A stretch of DNA of 64,000 bases from positions 27,860,527 through 27,924,526 of the forward strand of contig OX485808.1 in NCBI GenBank assembly GCA_950295325.1, read 5' to 3'. Positions 36,001 to 47,565 of this stretch are shown in pieces. This stretch comes from Polytrichum commune (Eukaryota > Streptophyta > Polytrichopsida > Polytrichales > Polytrichaceae). Both the position numbers and the translations under genes were made by a program. Position 1 is the first letter of the stretch. Each line of letters begins with the position of its first letter. Below the pieces are notes generated by a model that had not been told where the DNA came from, ran no database searches, and saw only the letters and a list, made by a program, of their open reading frames with translations.

Positions 36001-37715
36001 ATAGAATCAAAGACTTAAGCGTATCAAGGTGACATATACTTAACAATATTTTTATTTAATAATTTTGAATGGTTAGGTGTTGTTGTTGTTGGTGCAAAGT
36101 GGTGAAAATTGTGCAATCAACATGGCTGTGGATCTCCTAAGGACGAAGAGAACAAAGAAAACGCTATGGTTGTTGTGCCCTCAAGGGCAATCAATGGTAG
36201 TAAACTAGAGGCCACTTTGAAAATGTATGAAGACTTGGGGCTCCCTATTATAAATAATTACGACATCATCACTCGAATAGTTGCCTTGTCATTGACATAT
36301 TTACATTTTGAAACATTATCACTATCGTCCATGTTTGTGATAACGACATCTAATATCTAAGTTGTTGAGATTATATACTTTCCAACATGTTTCAAGTACT
36401 ACAGTATGTATATTCCTTGTGGGTCCAAAACTTATGTTTTATGTGGATTTGAATTCCTCATGTATGTGTTTTTCACATAAATATTGATTCCATGTCACTT
36501 GCATAATGCAACATGGACATCTTTAACGAAGATATAATCACTGTGATTATGGATTCTGTATCCTTATAACACTTGTATGATGACAAAATAATAATACATG
36601 CACATTCCCCAACGTACAACATCCATTGTGCCTCAATGGCAACCCAAGTTTGGGCTGAAAACCAATGTTGAACATGAGTTGCCATTTGTTTTAATATAAA
36701 TACAAATAATTTTATAATACCAATCAGGTATGTACAATTAGAATCATAAATTATTATTTTAACGACCATTAGAAATGGTCCTTTGATATCATTGTTGATA
36801 TTGTCTAATATGGATCCATATATTGACTAATACCATGCCATTGCCTATAATGTGTGTGAGCCTGAAACTGACACCAATTCTCAAATGGTCAAAACCTTCT
36901 TCTATGCAACATATCTCTTCATTTTAGAAAGCAAATCTAGGAGCATCATATGTGTCCATTTTTAGGCTCATGCTCTTGAAGGTAGAGGTGCCCAATTCTA
37001 TTAGCGACACCAATTCCAACACCTATTTATTCCCCAAAGTGGGTAACTACATACTTCAACATGAACACTTATTATAGTATCCAATGGTTGAAGGAGACAT
37101 AATGTCAATGATCAACCTTGTCCACTTTGGGGGTCTACTGGGAAGGGTCAATGAAGTTTGTGACTTTGACCATTTCTATAGGGATTAGATATGCTCCCAT
37201 TCATGTGACCTAAATGTCATTGTGCTCATAGCATAATTATTAATCCAGATCAATTTGTATGCATTAATGCTTTAATTCAAAGGTCCTTTAGTGCTCAATG
37301 TGTCTGTGATACGCACTTCCCCCATGGATGCTCTGTTTCTAGCATCTGTCACTCACACAGAATTTCCTTGCTATTCTGTCAAACTCTCTTTTCCATGTCC
37401 TCCAAAAAATGGTAATTCTTTTAATAAAACAGCGAGTCAAGAGGCCATGAACCAGGACAGTTACTAATCACATCCCCACACAGATGTCATTGGGGCATCA
37501 TGAAACTGGACAGATAGCCATGTGTAAAAAGAAGTGGGTGAAAAATCTCATTTGAGTGAGCTAGATGCCTGTGAACATGCATTACTAGGAAGGGATCCTA
37601 ATACAAATTGTTGAAATCCAATCAGCTGGGTATATGAAAAGGAAAATCTCAACAGGGTTGTCTCCACGTAGTGTATGCACAATGAAGACAAAATGCAATG
37701 CAGGTGACAGTCTGA
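36000..37715. other. Gene-free spacer
   Basis: No recognisable exon. A minus-strand 98-codon frame (36473-36769) and a plus 83-codon frame (36109-36360) show no motif. The latter could be a continuation of the broken DUF3504 gene but has nothing diagnostic. Confidence 0.45.
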
Positions 37716-39981
37716 TCAGAACGGCCCGTTTAGCTGGCCATTTGAAAGCAGATGTGTCATATATTGCTGCATTCACCAATTACAAGAATCAGTTAGTAGA
37801 AGAGTCAGAATCACTACACCAAATAACCATTCTACTGATCAGAAAGAAAAGAAAGATGACTCCAATGTTGCCACTAGCGTGAATTATGTTGTTGCTTCCT
37901 TTTTGAGTTGGTTCAAGTCCATATGTGATTCCGAAACGGGTATTACAAGTATTAGAGGGCCCCCAAAGACTATTGCCTCCTCTTGAAAGTGAACACATTG
38001 AATGGGTGCAAACAAGATGGCTGGCACCTATCTTCCCAAGGGCAAGCCCTTAGATTCCCACATGTTTAATGGAAATGTCCAATTCACCGGGATACCTCCA
38101 ATGTGATTGGGTGGACCATAGGTGGTAGGGTGCATTGGAAACAAGTGCTAGGAAGGTCAGGCATCTGAGTACTATTCCGGCCTTAGGCAGCTTAACCTCG
38201 GAGTTCCCATGCGATCTGTGTAAAGGCCTTGGGGTTCAAGGCACCCCATTCTATTGTTCATAACAATGGCAAATTGGTATTCCAACTGTTTAAAATTACA
38301 CTTCTTAAACTATCTAAGTACGAAGAAACAATGGTCTCTCTTATTTCACATGTGACAGTCCAAAACAGATTGCATGATTGTGGTGCTGATTAATCCTCTC
38401 AGATTGGAAAACTGCAACACTATTAAGAATGTGTCCAGTTGTGGTGTGATTTTCTCTTAAAAGGAATAAGATCTGAAGATCTCAACATAACAGGTATGAA
38501 AGATTCAGTTGCAAGCATTTCCAAAGAACAGATATGCAAAAAGAGAGTACAGGTGCTTGAGTTCAAGAAACATACAATTAAGTAGGAACGAAGCAGTAAG
38601 ACTTACTGAATGATACGAGTAAGGAGTTTTTCCTTGGCGTTCGAAATGCTTGGCCATTATTGAGTACTCAAGGGGCCCCCACTCCTCTTCCTCAAAGATG
38701 TTTCCTATTGCTGATTTGTACAACTGAAAGACAGGCCAATCAATATCCCACCACATGAGTTGAAGAATTACATGCTTGTAAATTTCAATGTTAAATCAAA
38801 ACCTTCAGATTAGCCAGTAAACCATAAAATATGGATCACTACGTGCATGTGGGTAGCATCTCAATATGCAAGTGACCAGCGTTGTAATGTTGAGTCAGTG
38901 TTGGTATATACCCTTCAGGGTTCAATATCTTTTCAGTGCTAACTGAACATTTAACTAAAATTTCATTCAACATCGACTTGATTGATAATATAACCGTTTA
39001 GGTCTGGTTACTACAAACTATACAAACCAAAGAAATAAAATAGCAACCCTATATTTGGTTGGCATTGAATCAATAAGAGCTCTGTTGATATACGAATTCA
39101 GAGGTTTGTGATGTAAGTAAGACAAGGAATTGAAGGTCCCCTGAAAGAGGAGGGTTTTTTCAATGCCACCCTTCTGTGAAACGATCTTCAAAACCCCTCA
39201 CACCAACCAGTGCATCCTCAGTGATCTCAATCTCAAATCCACCTCTTGCAAAAAAAAATTGGTACTTCAAATCCTACAGCTCCTTCGATAAAAAAACCCT
39301 AAACCCTAATTGGCAGTACAAATCACTTGGGCAGTGCAGGTGAAGCAAAAGAGAGTTGCAGCTCACCTCAGTGGCGTCAAAAAGGATGTCTGTTCCAGCA
39401 GGATACGAGCTATACGTTTGATTTATTCTCGGCACTCCAGATCTCGTGCTGCACCAAATTCACCATGCATCCCGCACATACATCCAAAAATTCAACTCAT
39501 GTAAACACACAAAGAACCAAGCAACCTAATTGTTCTGTACCTTTTCTCCTGGATATACTCGCTCAGGGGAAGCTTAACTCGACAACACCATATACCCTAA
39601 TCAAAGAGTCGCAGTAGATACAAAACCGACTCGTCCTCAAAATACACATAAAACAAAGATGAAAGAAGATGAAATCCGAACCTGATATTTGTGTAGAAAT
39701 ATGTGAGGCCACTGAAAAGTAAATACAGGCCAGCGTATCGCATTCCTCTCTGGACTTTACGCACTTCCCATATGGAGCCAGCAGGTTGGCCATTTGTGAA
39801 ACCTAAACCCTGAAAAACAGAGTAACAGAATTGAAGCACAAAATTTTAGCCACATCAATTCTGGGATAGAGAAATGATCTCTCTTTCTCACACAGAATTT
39901 CAGCAGCGCAACAAATTCCAAGCCTCTCAGAAAATTGAGAGCGGATTGAAGCCTGACCTCCCAGACGTTTTTTGCTGCCAT
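37716..39981 (-). CDS. Conserved-looking 120-aa single-pass membrane protein, five exons
   Basis: Assembled from splice sites on the minus strand. Exons are 39981-39958, 39809-39682, 39409-39367, 38723-38607 and 37766-37716, and all four introns are GT/AG. Lengths 24, 128, 43, 117 and 51 nt keep the frame throughout and end in TGA, giving 120 residues. The product starts MAAKNVWE, continues PAGSIWEVRKVQRGMRYAG, and has one hydrophobic helix (about residues 33-50, YAGLYLLFSGLTYFYTNI). A soluble tail follows with SYPAGTDILFDATE, an acidic FEEEEWGP, AKHFERQGKTPYSYH and a C-terminal QYMTHLLSNGQ. The even reading, strong exon 4 donor (gtaagt) and T-rich acceptors argue that it is real. I believe similar small proteins occur across land plants, but I cannot name one or assign a function. 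An upstream in-frame GTG adds nothing plausible. Confidence 0.75.
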
Positions 39982-40348
39982 TTCTGTTGAGAAAGCTGGT
40001 GGGTCTCTCACAGTGCCATGATGCTTGTTGTGCTCCCGGGAAATAAAATTCTTGTCAGCATCCTCCTCTTACAAATGCATCTCTTGTTATGCTCTAGAAG
40101 CTCCGGAGTGATTTAGTTGCGACTCCTCCAACAATAATGAATCATTCCTCCGTGCTCTCATCCGGGTGTGCAATACCTGGTTATTCGGAAAGAACTGAGT
40201 GTTTTGCATGTCACAGACTACAGTAAACAGTCCTCTTACTGTGGGCCACGGTAATTTTCTAGAACTTGAACCCACAGTAATTTTCACCCACGTCAAATCT
40301 CTAGATTTAAATTAGTGTGGACCACGCTAATTGTTTTTCCTAGAAAAT

Positions 40349-40440
40349 TGATGTAAATTACTATTTTACCGGTTGCTACTTTTGTTCTATAACTATGTAA
40401 TACTTAATGTGTTGGTCGAAAGTCTTCATGAAGACTTAGG
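40349..40440 (+). repeat. Dispersed repeat, copy 2 of 2
   Basis: Same-orientation relative of 9651-9748, sharing 'tcgaaagtcttcatg' and its upstream 'tagaaaattgatgtaaatta' context. Several 'gtgggccac.ntaattttt' motifs in the surrounding 40240-40515 look like pieces of the same unidentified element. Confidence 0.55.
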
Positions 40441-40513
40441 CTTGGGGTTTTGGACCCACGTTATTCCCACTTGTTCAGAAATTTAGTGTGGGCCACATTA
40501 ATTTTTCACCCAC

Positions 40514-40567
40514 ATTAATAAGACAATTTATTAAATAATGTAAACTACAATAAATTGTCTTATTAAT
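40514..40567. repeat. Perfect 19-bp inverted repeat
   Basis: Arms 40514-40532 and 40549-40567 (ATTAATAAGACAATTTATT and its exact complement) flank a 16-nt AT-rich loop. It lies at the edge of the dispersed repeat above and may be the folded end of that element. There is no U-tract and no gene ends here, so I do not call it a terminator. Confidence 0.85.
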
Positions 40568-40569
40568 GG

Positions 40570-41740
40570 CCCTTCTTTGTTGGTTTTGTGATTACTGGGG
40601 TTTTGTGTATGGTGTTGCAAGGTCTAAATTTAGGGTGACAATTTGGCATGAGAATGAAGAAGATCAAGGTGTCTATACTTACCGGTGAAGGAGCATCTCC
40701 AAAGTGCATTATAACTGTGAAGGTAGGGGGGGAGTGGGTGTGGAGAATCCTTAGCTCACTTAAGAGTACGCCTAGAAGAAAAAAAGGTTTTAAAGCTTAA
40801 ATCCTAATATCTTGATAATATTGGAGGGTGCATAGTTGTATCCCAACCCTTCACATTGTAAATGTTTGTTACAAGGTTTGAATGGGACTATACTTAAATG
40901 TGTTTGTGAATACGATTAAAATAAATGTTTTCTATTTTTTTGTATTTAGTTTTCTTGCATTTGAATGCAATTTAAAAAAAAAAATTAAAATTTATTTGAG
41001 AGTAGGTAGTTGTGCGAAATTTCATTCTTGTCACAACTGATTGTGTTTCTTGTTTTGTTTGTAGTCCGTTTATTTTAGCTCGTACATTTTGTTATCTCCA
41101 TGTTTATTGGTAACCCTTTTAACTAGTATTCAAGTGATATTGGTTGTGTTTTGAATGGTACTTTGAATGGTAGGATTGGTGTTACTAATTGAAACCAAAT
41201 CAATGACAAATTTAAATGGTATGAAATATTTGTTGGTCACATAGTTGGTTTCGCAATGCTATAGTATTCCATTATAGTATGGTACTCGTATAATTTATAT
41301 AAAAATAATATTATACCAAAAATCAACCTTTCTGAACAAATACAAATAAAAATAGGGTGTTAAAAAAATACGTCAAAGTAACTTTTTCATCTACAAATAG
41401 GGAGGACAAAAATATTGAGAAGTGCATAAATATCCCCACATTAAATACCATTATCGTATGTGGTTATGAAACGTAAGGGGGTGTGCTTGCCCTGTGATTC
41501 AAACACAATGATGTGCGCACTCTCTTTCTAATTAAATGGCATTAGTCTCGTCCATTGAGTGGACGAGACATGCAACCACCTGACCATCATTGTTTAGTAC
41601 AAATTAGTTTTTGCATAAACCTTTACTTTTGAGGAAATTGTAAATTCATGTAAGTAAACCAACAGATGGATTTTGAAAAGAGAGAGATCGATCGATCTTT
41701 ACATGTGGAGAGCTTTAAATATAAAAGTTTGTTTGAAAAC
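40570..41740. other. Gene-free spacer
   Basis: AT-rich, with poly-A runs near 40975. No recognised exon or repeat. Confidence 0.5.
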
Positions 41741-41745
41741 GATGT

Positions 41746-42129
41746 TTAACAATCAGGTTTAGCACCAACTTTAGATAATACTAGTAATATCCTGAAAATT
41801 GATAGATCACCATTACTTATATTACACTTGGTAACATAATTCCATATCATTGGACACCAAAAATCACCCAATACTTGTACACAAAGAGGACGGGAAACTG
41901 GAATTCCAAAGAAAACATTTCCGTTGATCCAACATGAATGAAGTGCAATGCAAATCTCAAACAATGTAAGGTAGAAACACCATAACTCGTGAAAATAAGG
42001 TGATTCGCATTGAAGATCTGGTCTGACAATCATGAGATAATTTTCCAAGATCGACGAGAAGGACTCATGAAGAATGCAAGTTGTTTCAAAAATTTTTGCC
42101 CTATACAAAAAAATGCTACAATTTTTCAA
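41746..42129 (-). other. Open frame with faint resemblance to plant wax-synthase-like acyltransferases
   Basis: A 127-codon frame from ATG 42129, hydrophobic and cysteine-rich. Its segment LGDFWCPMIWNYVTKCNI loosely echoes the DFWGRRWN-type motif of plant MBOAT wax ester synthases, preceded by a hydrophobic helix. The match is short, the expected helices before and after are missing, and base composition resembles non-coding neighbours. It is either a decayed fragment or a chance frame. Confidence 0.15.
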
Positions 42130-42559
42130 AGTGGAAAGCTGTCCAAACCCCTACTCGTTCACTAGATTCTCCCTACACCGAACACGGTAATCTGCATTTC
42201 CATACATAACATCGCCTAAATCGGTGACCTCATGAGTACATTAACACTTGGCTCCCATTGGCTACACTAAGTGTACACGCATTGAAGTTGTTGCCGAACC
42301 ATGATCCATTTTAGAAATGGCACTTCACCATTATGACGGCGGTATGGTGCATGGCTAGAGGGTGGTTAACAGGTTATGGTATTTCTACCTTAGAGATCAC
42401 TTTGACAAGACAACATATCTCCACCATAGAAAGACACCCGAATGTGAAAGGATTCGAATCTTGTGTTGTTTTATTCCTGAAAGACCGAATGATTCTACAA
42501 TCAACAAGATCCATAATGAACACATCCCCCTGGAAACACACGCGGATCTCCCATCCGAT

Positions 42560-43828
42560 TCATGGCACACGTTGTGCTTCCAGGCACGATTGCGTCAAGT
42601 TGAGAGATGGTGTCACGTGATCGCCCCTCAGGAATGTTTCGGCCACGATTCTGTAGAACGCCTCGGTGAAGTGGACACCGTCCCAGAAGATGAGCTGAGA
42701 GGGATCGGCGAGGCGCGTGGCATTTCGGAGGTCGACCACAGTTCCGTCGGGGAGCGTGCCGTTGTGGCCGCACGAGATCAGCGGATTGTAGTTGTATGGT
42801 TCACCCACCCCACAGCTCGCCCTCAGAATCGTGTCGTTCCAAAACCCGAAGGACCCCGGGTTGCTCACGATGTCGTAGTTCACGTCGTAGTAGTCCCCGA
42901 TGTAGATCTTCGCGCCCTCGACGAGGTGGTCGCTGCTAGTGCGGAGGCTGTCAATCGCGTCGTGGAGGCTTTGGTTGAAAACGCGTGCGACCATGTTGAA
43001 GTCGGCGAGGCACTCGTACTCGTCGCGCGTCGCGTTCGGCGCACCCATCACCGTGAGCACGGCGGGCGCGCACCCCTGCGGGGGTTGGTTGAAGAGGAGG
43101 AAGTTGCGTGCACCAGCATTGTATAAGCTGGAGATCGATGATACGATGGCGCCCACCGACTCAGGGATGACGGTGTCGGCGACCTGTGCGGGTGACAACC
43201 CGTCGATCGTGTACGCATAGAACAAATCGTTGCCTCCAACGTGGATGATGTACATGGCGTCATCGAAGTCTTGTGAAGATGGGACGACGTCGACGGCGGC
43301 GCTGTCATTGTCTGAGGATCGTGGTCCAGTGGAATTCAATTTGAAGTCGAGGAACTGGGCGACCTGGCGTTGCAGATGGAATGGCGTGACGACGGCCTCA
43401 GCGCGCGCCGTCGCGCCTGCGTATGCAAAGTTGACTCCATGTTTGCTGCTAATGTTGTTGGCCCCTCCAACTGTCAGGTTCTGGATCGGGGGTAGGAATG
43501 GGAGTCCGAGCCCTTCCGCTAAGAAATCGATAACCAGGCGCCCATCACTATAACGACCCGCGGGATGCTTGAAATACGACACCCCGTATGGATCGCCGAG
43601 ATTTGTGGCGGGGTTGGATGGATCAGACAACTGAAGATTGCCGGTGTCGGAGAGCGAGTCCCCGAACATGAAGAGCGTGCCCGGGCACGATGTTGTGCGT
43701 GTGGGTGGAATATCAACCACAGCTTTCTTTGCAAACTTTTTTTGTGGCACACTTCGAGCGGATGTCCCCGAAGCTATGAGCAACAGGAATGTGAAGCATA
43801 CGAGCAATGCTCGTCGTAACTTGAACAT
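42560..43828 (-). CDS. GDSL-type esterase/lipase, secreted, single exon
   Basis: An SGNH-fold serine hydrolase of 422 aa that hydrolyses ester bonds in lipids, cutin precursors or acylated sugars; the substrate cannot be told from sequence. A signal peptide spans about residues 1-24 (RRALLVCFTFLLLIASGTSA), pointing to secretion to the cell wall. Block I FMFGDSLSDTGN carries nucleophile S58. GVNFAYAGAT (131-140) supplies the block II glycine. Block III GGND has N200. Block V WDGVHFTEA has catalytic D383 and H386. Several N-x-S/T sequons fit the secretory route. Coding GC is clearly higher than the flanks. The gene has no intron, although plant GDSL genes usually have four. A TATA-like TATATAAG lies about 250 bp upstream. 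The ATG at 43828 gives a proper signal peptide. Confidence 0.95.
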   Translation of the reverse strand: MFKLRRALLVCFTFLLLIASGTSARSVPQKKFAKKAVVDIPPTRTTSCPGTLFMFGDSLSDTGNLQLSDPSNPATNLGDPYGVSYFKHPAGRYSDGRLVIDFLAEGLGLPFLPPIQNLTVGGANNISSKHGVNFAYAGATARAEAVVTPFHLQRQVAQFLDFKLNSTGPRSSDNDSAAVDVVPSSQDFDDAMYIIHVGGNDLFYAYTIDGLSPAQVADTVIPESVGAIVSSISSLYNAGARNFLLFNQPPQGCAPAVLTVMGAPNATRDEYECLADFNMVARVFNQSLHDAIDSLRTSSDHLVEGAKIYIGDYYDVNYDIVSNPGSFGFWNDTILRASCGVGEPYNYNPLISCGHNGTLPDGTVVDLRNATRLADPSQLIFWDGVHFTEAFYRIVAETFLRGDHVTPSLNLTQSCLEAQRVP

Positions 43829-44075
43829 TGTGAGAGAGGTTGGAATACGATGGAGCTAGCCAATTCAGTGTTCAAGAATGGCTATGGATATTGCCGTGAT
43901 ATTTTACTGCTGAATAATTTACCTACAAGTTCTAACAAGTCTTCTGAACGACAACCACAATTTTGAGGCACTTTGCAAATTGGCGAGAGAAAATGAAGCC
44001 CCTTGAAATCACACGATTTGAAGGAATGCATGGACTGATCGAGTGAATGCTACAACAGAATGAGTGCTGATCCAT

Positions 44076-44084
44076 TCTTATATA
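44076..44084 (-). promoter_or_regulatory. TATA-box candidate for the GDSL gene
   Basis: The minus strand reads GTATATAAG here, about 250 bp before the start codon at 43828. That would place transcription initiation near 44045-44050 and leave a leader of about 215 nt. No other good TATA lies closer that fits a shorter leader. Confidence 0.5.
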
Positions 44085-44389
44085 CTGTAATCTGATTTAC
44101 TTTTACATTATTTTTTACCTAAAAGTAAAAGGAAAGAAAAAGTAAAATTGGTTGCCCAAATGTCACTTAACGTTTTTTGAAGGGAATGTCAAAAAGCGAC
44201 AGTAAAAGTAAAAGTAAAAGTGAATGATACAAGTAGGTTTTTTTTTAAATTTTTTTAAAATTTTATGGAATCATGAATGTTATGCTGAATTTGCATGAGC
44301 TTCGACTTGTGGAAGTCTTTTAATTAGATATAATGCGTAAGTTGGCCTTGTGTAGTTTAGCTTTAGATCTAAGAAGAGACACCATGTCG

Positions 44390-44530
44390 ACGTGTGTTAA
44401 CATTTTGTTAATTATTCTAAGTTCAATAGTCAACACAATTGGGGGGTTGGGGGAGGGGGGAGAGGACCTATATGATCATTTAAGAAAAAAAAGAATCTTC
44501 ACTTTGATAATGAATAAGATTGTATTCTAA
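44390..44530 (+). repeat. Dispersed repeat family R, copy
   Basis: Contains 'ttcaatagtcaacacaatt', a G-rich insertion (ggggggttgggggagggggg), 'gatcatttaagaaaa' and 'gaatcttcactttgataatg'. This is one of the better-preserved copies. Confidence 0.7.
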
Positions 44531-44839
44531 ATTCCATGAATCATGTGGAAAATGCTATGGCCTCAATTACGATTTGCTAACCATCTTGTACTAATCACAT
44601 GTTTAATATCTTAGAGGAATGGATCAGTTGGAAGAGGAAAGGAAGTGTTCGTTCTAGGCCCACAATTCACCTTACCCCAAAACCAACACATAACCTAACA
44701 CCATCATTGTATACCATTGCGTGGTCTAATCATCTAAGACACTACCTAATATTGGTTACTTGTCTTGATTGGAAACTTGTATTTGAGTGTGCTCGGATGT
44801 GGATCTAAGAATGGACACCAAAAAGACATGTGATGTTTG

Positions 44840-45065
44840 TTCAATTTCTCTAGATTCAACAATCAACATAACTAGCGGGCGACCTTTTATGATCATTTAT
44901 GAAGAAAGAGCATCTTCACTTTGATAATATATAGGATATTCATATGAGCTCCAAAATGTATGAGCAAATTGGATATAGCCACAATCATAATGTGCTAATC
45001 GATTTAAATATCACATGAGAAAATAGACTGACAAAATTTCAAGGTAACCATTTAAGACCCATCCA
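44840..45065 (+). repeat. Dispersed repeat family R, longer copy
   Basis: Has 'caacaatcaacataact', 'gatcatttatgaagaaag', 'catcttcactttgataat' and 'gatattcatatgagctccaa', then 'taaccatttaagacccatc'. The last two blocks are shared with 56985-57130, which shows that the family extends at least 220 bp. A C run of about 14-16 follows at 45080. Confidence 0.7.
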
Positions 45066-45099
45066 ACCTAGTGGCAAGAGCCCCCCCCCCCCCCGCCTC

Positions 45100-45440
45100 T
45101 CTTTCCTTGCAAACATGGTCGCAAGGCACAAAACCATGAGATTTGTCTTGTGTTGCAAGACATTGATAAGATAATTGTGGGCCAAAAATGGACGATTTTA
45201 GCTTTGCACTCTCTTCCCCCATGATATTAAACACATGCTTAGTGCAAATCATTAGCAATTCCAAATCGAGGTTCTTGGGTGGAGGCCTCTTCTTACTATG
45301 TACTAACTATTGTGAGTGAGTCTAAGAAGAGGTTTTTACGAACTAGAGGCTCTTGGATAGCTCATGGGCTCCCTTGAGTTTTGCTCTTTGGATTATGGCT
45401 AAGTTATTGTGCTCTAGTCTTTGTTTGTTTGATGCAAATG
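45100..45440. other. Spacer without recognised gene
   Basis: No exon, TIR or tandem unit recognised. Confidence 0.45.
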
Positions 45441-46165
45441 TTGAGTTACATGCTATGGATGAAAAAATATTCAATAACTTTATCATTGGAAAGTGAAAGT
45501 GGATGTTTTATATGTAATAAGGGCCTATTTAAATAATGGTTTATATTTTGTATATGCAGTGGAGGCATTTGTCATATTCAATTAAAAAGCTTAATATAAA
45601 TACATGAGTCCATTTTCTAGCAATCGTTAGTACGTGTATATTGTTTTTCTTCATAAAGTTCCCATGTATATGGGTTTAGTTTCATAGTGACCCATGCACG
45701 TCATTTGTGTTTCCAATGAAGAGTTCGTCCCTTGGGGGTATGTTAATGTTATGAATAAAATGGGTCAAAGTGGACTTATAACTTACCTGATCATACGATA
45801 GTAAATCTAGATGTTAATATTACTCTAGCTTCAATGACATATGTTCAAGAGTCATATTATTATGAGTTACATCCTATGGATGAAAAATATTGCATAACTT
45901 TCTAATTGAAAAGTCAAAGTGAATTATATATGTAGTAAAAGCATGTTTCTTTCATATTTATATTGTGTGTATGTAGTGAAAGCATTTATCATTAAATTGA
46001 AGCCTCAATATAAATACATGAGTATATTTTCTAGCATACCATTTGGTACATATACATTTTCTTAAATTTTTCTTTCTTGTATATAGGCTTCTTTTTCATA
46101 GTACCTATGTACATCATTTAGGATTCCCATGAAAAGTCCATGGGTCCATGTTGAGGTCATAGCCA
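45440..46165 (+). repeat. Direct repeat of about 300 bp, two diverged copies
   Basis: Blocks 'gagttacatgctatggatga', 'atataaatacatgagt', 'ttttctagca' and 'cccatgtatat'-type sequence at 45440-45755 recur in order at about 45867-46165. The period is about 425 bp. Divergence is high, so this is an old duplication. Confidence 0.7.
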
Positions 46166-46184
46166 TTATCCTCATGATTTTTTA

Positions 46185-46305
46185 AGAGCTTATACATGAA
46201 TATCTTAGTATGTTCATTATCAATGTGAAGATTATCCTTCTTCTTAATTGATCATATAGCTCCCCCCCTGATACTATGTTGACTATTGCACTTAAAATAG
46301 TTCAT
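46185..46305 (-). repeat. Dispersed repeat family R, inverted copy
   Basis: The reverse complement carries the family R motifs in order: 'caatagtcaacatag', a G-run, 'gatcaattaagaaga', 'cttcacattgata' and 'gatattcatgtataagctc'. Confidence 0.65.
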
Positions 46306-46309
46306 AAAT

Positions 46310-46960
46310 TTCGAGCATGTAGTTCAACCTCTTTGGGACATGTGATGCCTTTATGGTGTCCTGTTCTTAGGTGCCCACTACTCACACATCACTCAAGGTC
46401 TAGGTCCAAAAAACCTCTAACATACTTTACTTTTGGGAACGAAGATTGGACCCATCTCAGATGTTGATATCTCAAACTTAAAGGAAAATTTTCTTGAGTC
46501 AGGATCATCAAGATTTGATGAGATGATCCACATCAACGTCAATTCAACTTTTCATATTTTGAATTATAACCCTAGATTGAACCCATTGAAACCCAATGTT
46601 TTTTCTCTCAACCAATAAGATTGCTCAATTTTGGAGTTTCTTTAGTCTTAGACCCTAGTGGTGTAAACCCACTCTCAAATAGGCATAGGTGTCCAATTAA
46701 GATAAGTAAGTAACCGAATTAGGGCACCTTAACCCACTTCATCAATGCTCGGAGCTCGTAACACAGTCTTACGGTATCACGAGCAACTCCCAAGATCACC
46801 TCCTCTTTCGAACATCTTCTTCGTCGAGCGATCTACCGATCACAAATCGCTTTTCTCACACCGAAATCACTGTCGTATACTCTCAAATGCAAGACCGTCA
46901 CTCATCATAACCATCAAATTCACTTCCATCTAAAGTAGCACCTGAAATCATTGTCAAGTG
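46310..46960. other. Spacer upstream of the carboxypeptidase gene
   Basis: No recognised exon. From about 46940 the sequence becomes GC-richer and enters the leader repeats of the next gene. Confidence 0.4.
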
Positions 46961-46984
46961 TGCGGGTTTTGGAAAGTCAATGGT

Positions 46985-47565
46985 TGGGGTTAGATTTCGG
47001 GCGCCGGATCGGGAATGTGTGGGCGGGAGATCCAATCATGTTGGTAGTTACTGACAGAAGATGTGGTTTAGGGTTTATGGGTTAGGTTTGGGAGTTGGTA
47101 GCATGCTGGGTATTTGCAATTTGTACCCGAATGATGGGGCAATTATCAATTGTTCAGATGTTGGTAAGTAATTTTGTGGGTTTAGGTTTCGGGAGCCGGG
47201 TCGGCGATGTGTGAGTGGATGATGGAATCTTTTCGGTAATTCCGGTCATGGTTTTCTGACAAAGATGGGGTTTAAGGATTGGAGTTCGTAGCGTATTCGT
47301 TTTTTGCAATTTGTACCGACATGATGGGGCATTCCGGGATGCCGTGGGTATTGGTTATAACCTCTCCCCGATGCAAAATTTGCAATGGATTCGGGGAGGA
47401 AATTTTTATGGTGGAGCGGTAGAAGGCGATGGTGATAAGGGTTTAGGGTTTGAAGATTATAGCATATTGGGGTTTTGCAACTTATACCAAAATGGGTCAT
47501 TCGGGGTTGCTGGTGGCGGTATTGGTTATAATCTTCCTCAAGTGCAGAATTTGCGATGGGCTTGA
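46985..47565 (+). repeat. Three tandem copies of the carboxypeptidase leader region
   Basis: The block 'gcaatttgtacc..atgatggggc' occurs at about 47115, 47305 and, as 'gcaacttataccaaaatggg', at about 47476. Periods are about 190 and 168 bp. The third copy contains the real start codon at 47492. The middle copy has ATG 47324, which opens a peptide MGHSGMPWVLVIT closely related to the true leader MGHSGLLVAVLVII but ends in a stop soon after. GGTTTAGGG/TTTAGGTT telo-box-like motifs recur in each unit. Confidence 0.8.

Noticed and set aside
42362-43126. 254-codon plus-strand open frame
   Set aside because: Mostly antisense to the GDSL esterase. Its V-, D- and E-rich composition is typical of reading a GC-rich gene backwards.
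45078-45096. Poly-C run (and poly-G at 17749, C run at 11407, T/G run at 25122)
   Set aside because: Homopolymers with no structural partner; likely slippage tracts or uncertain base calls, not features.
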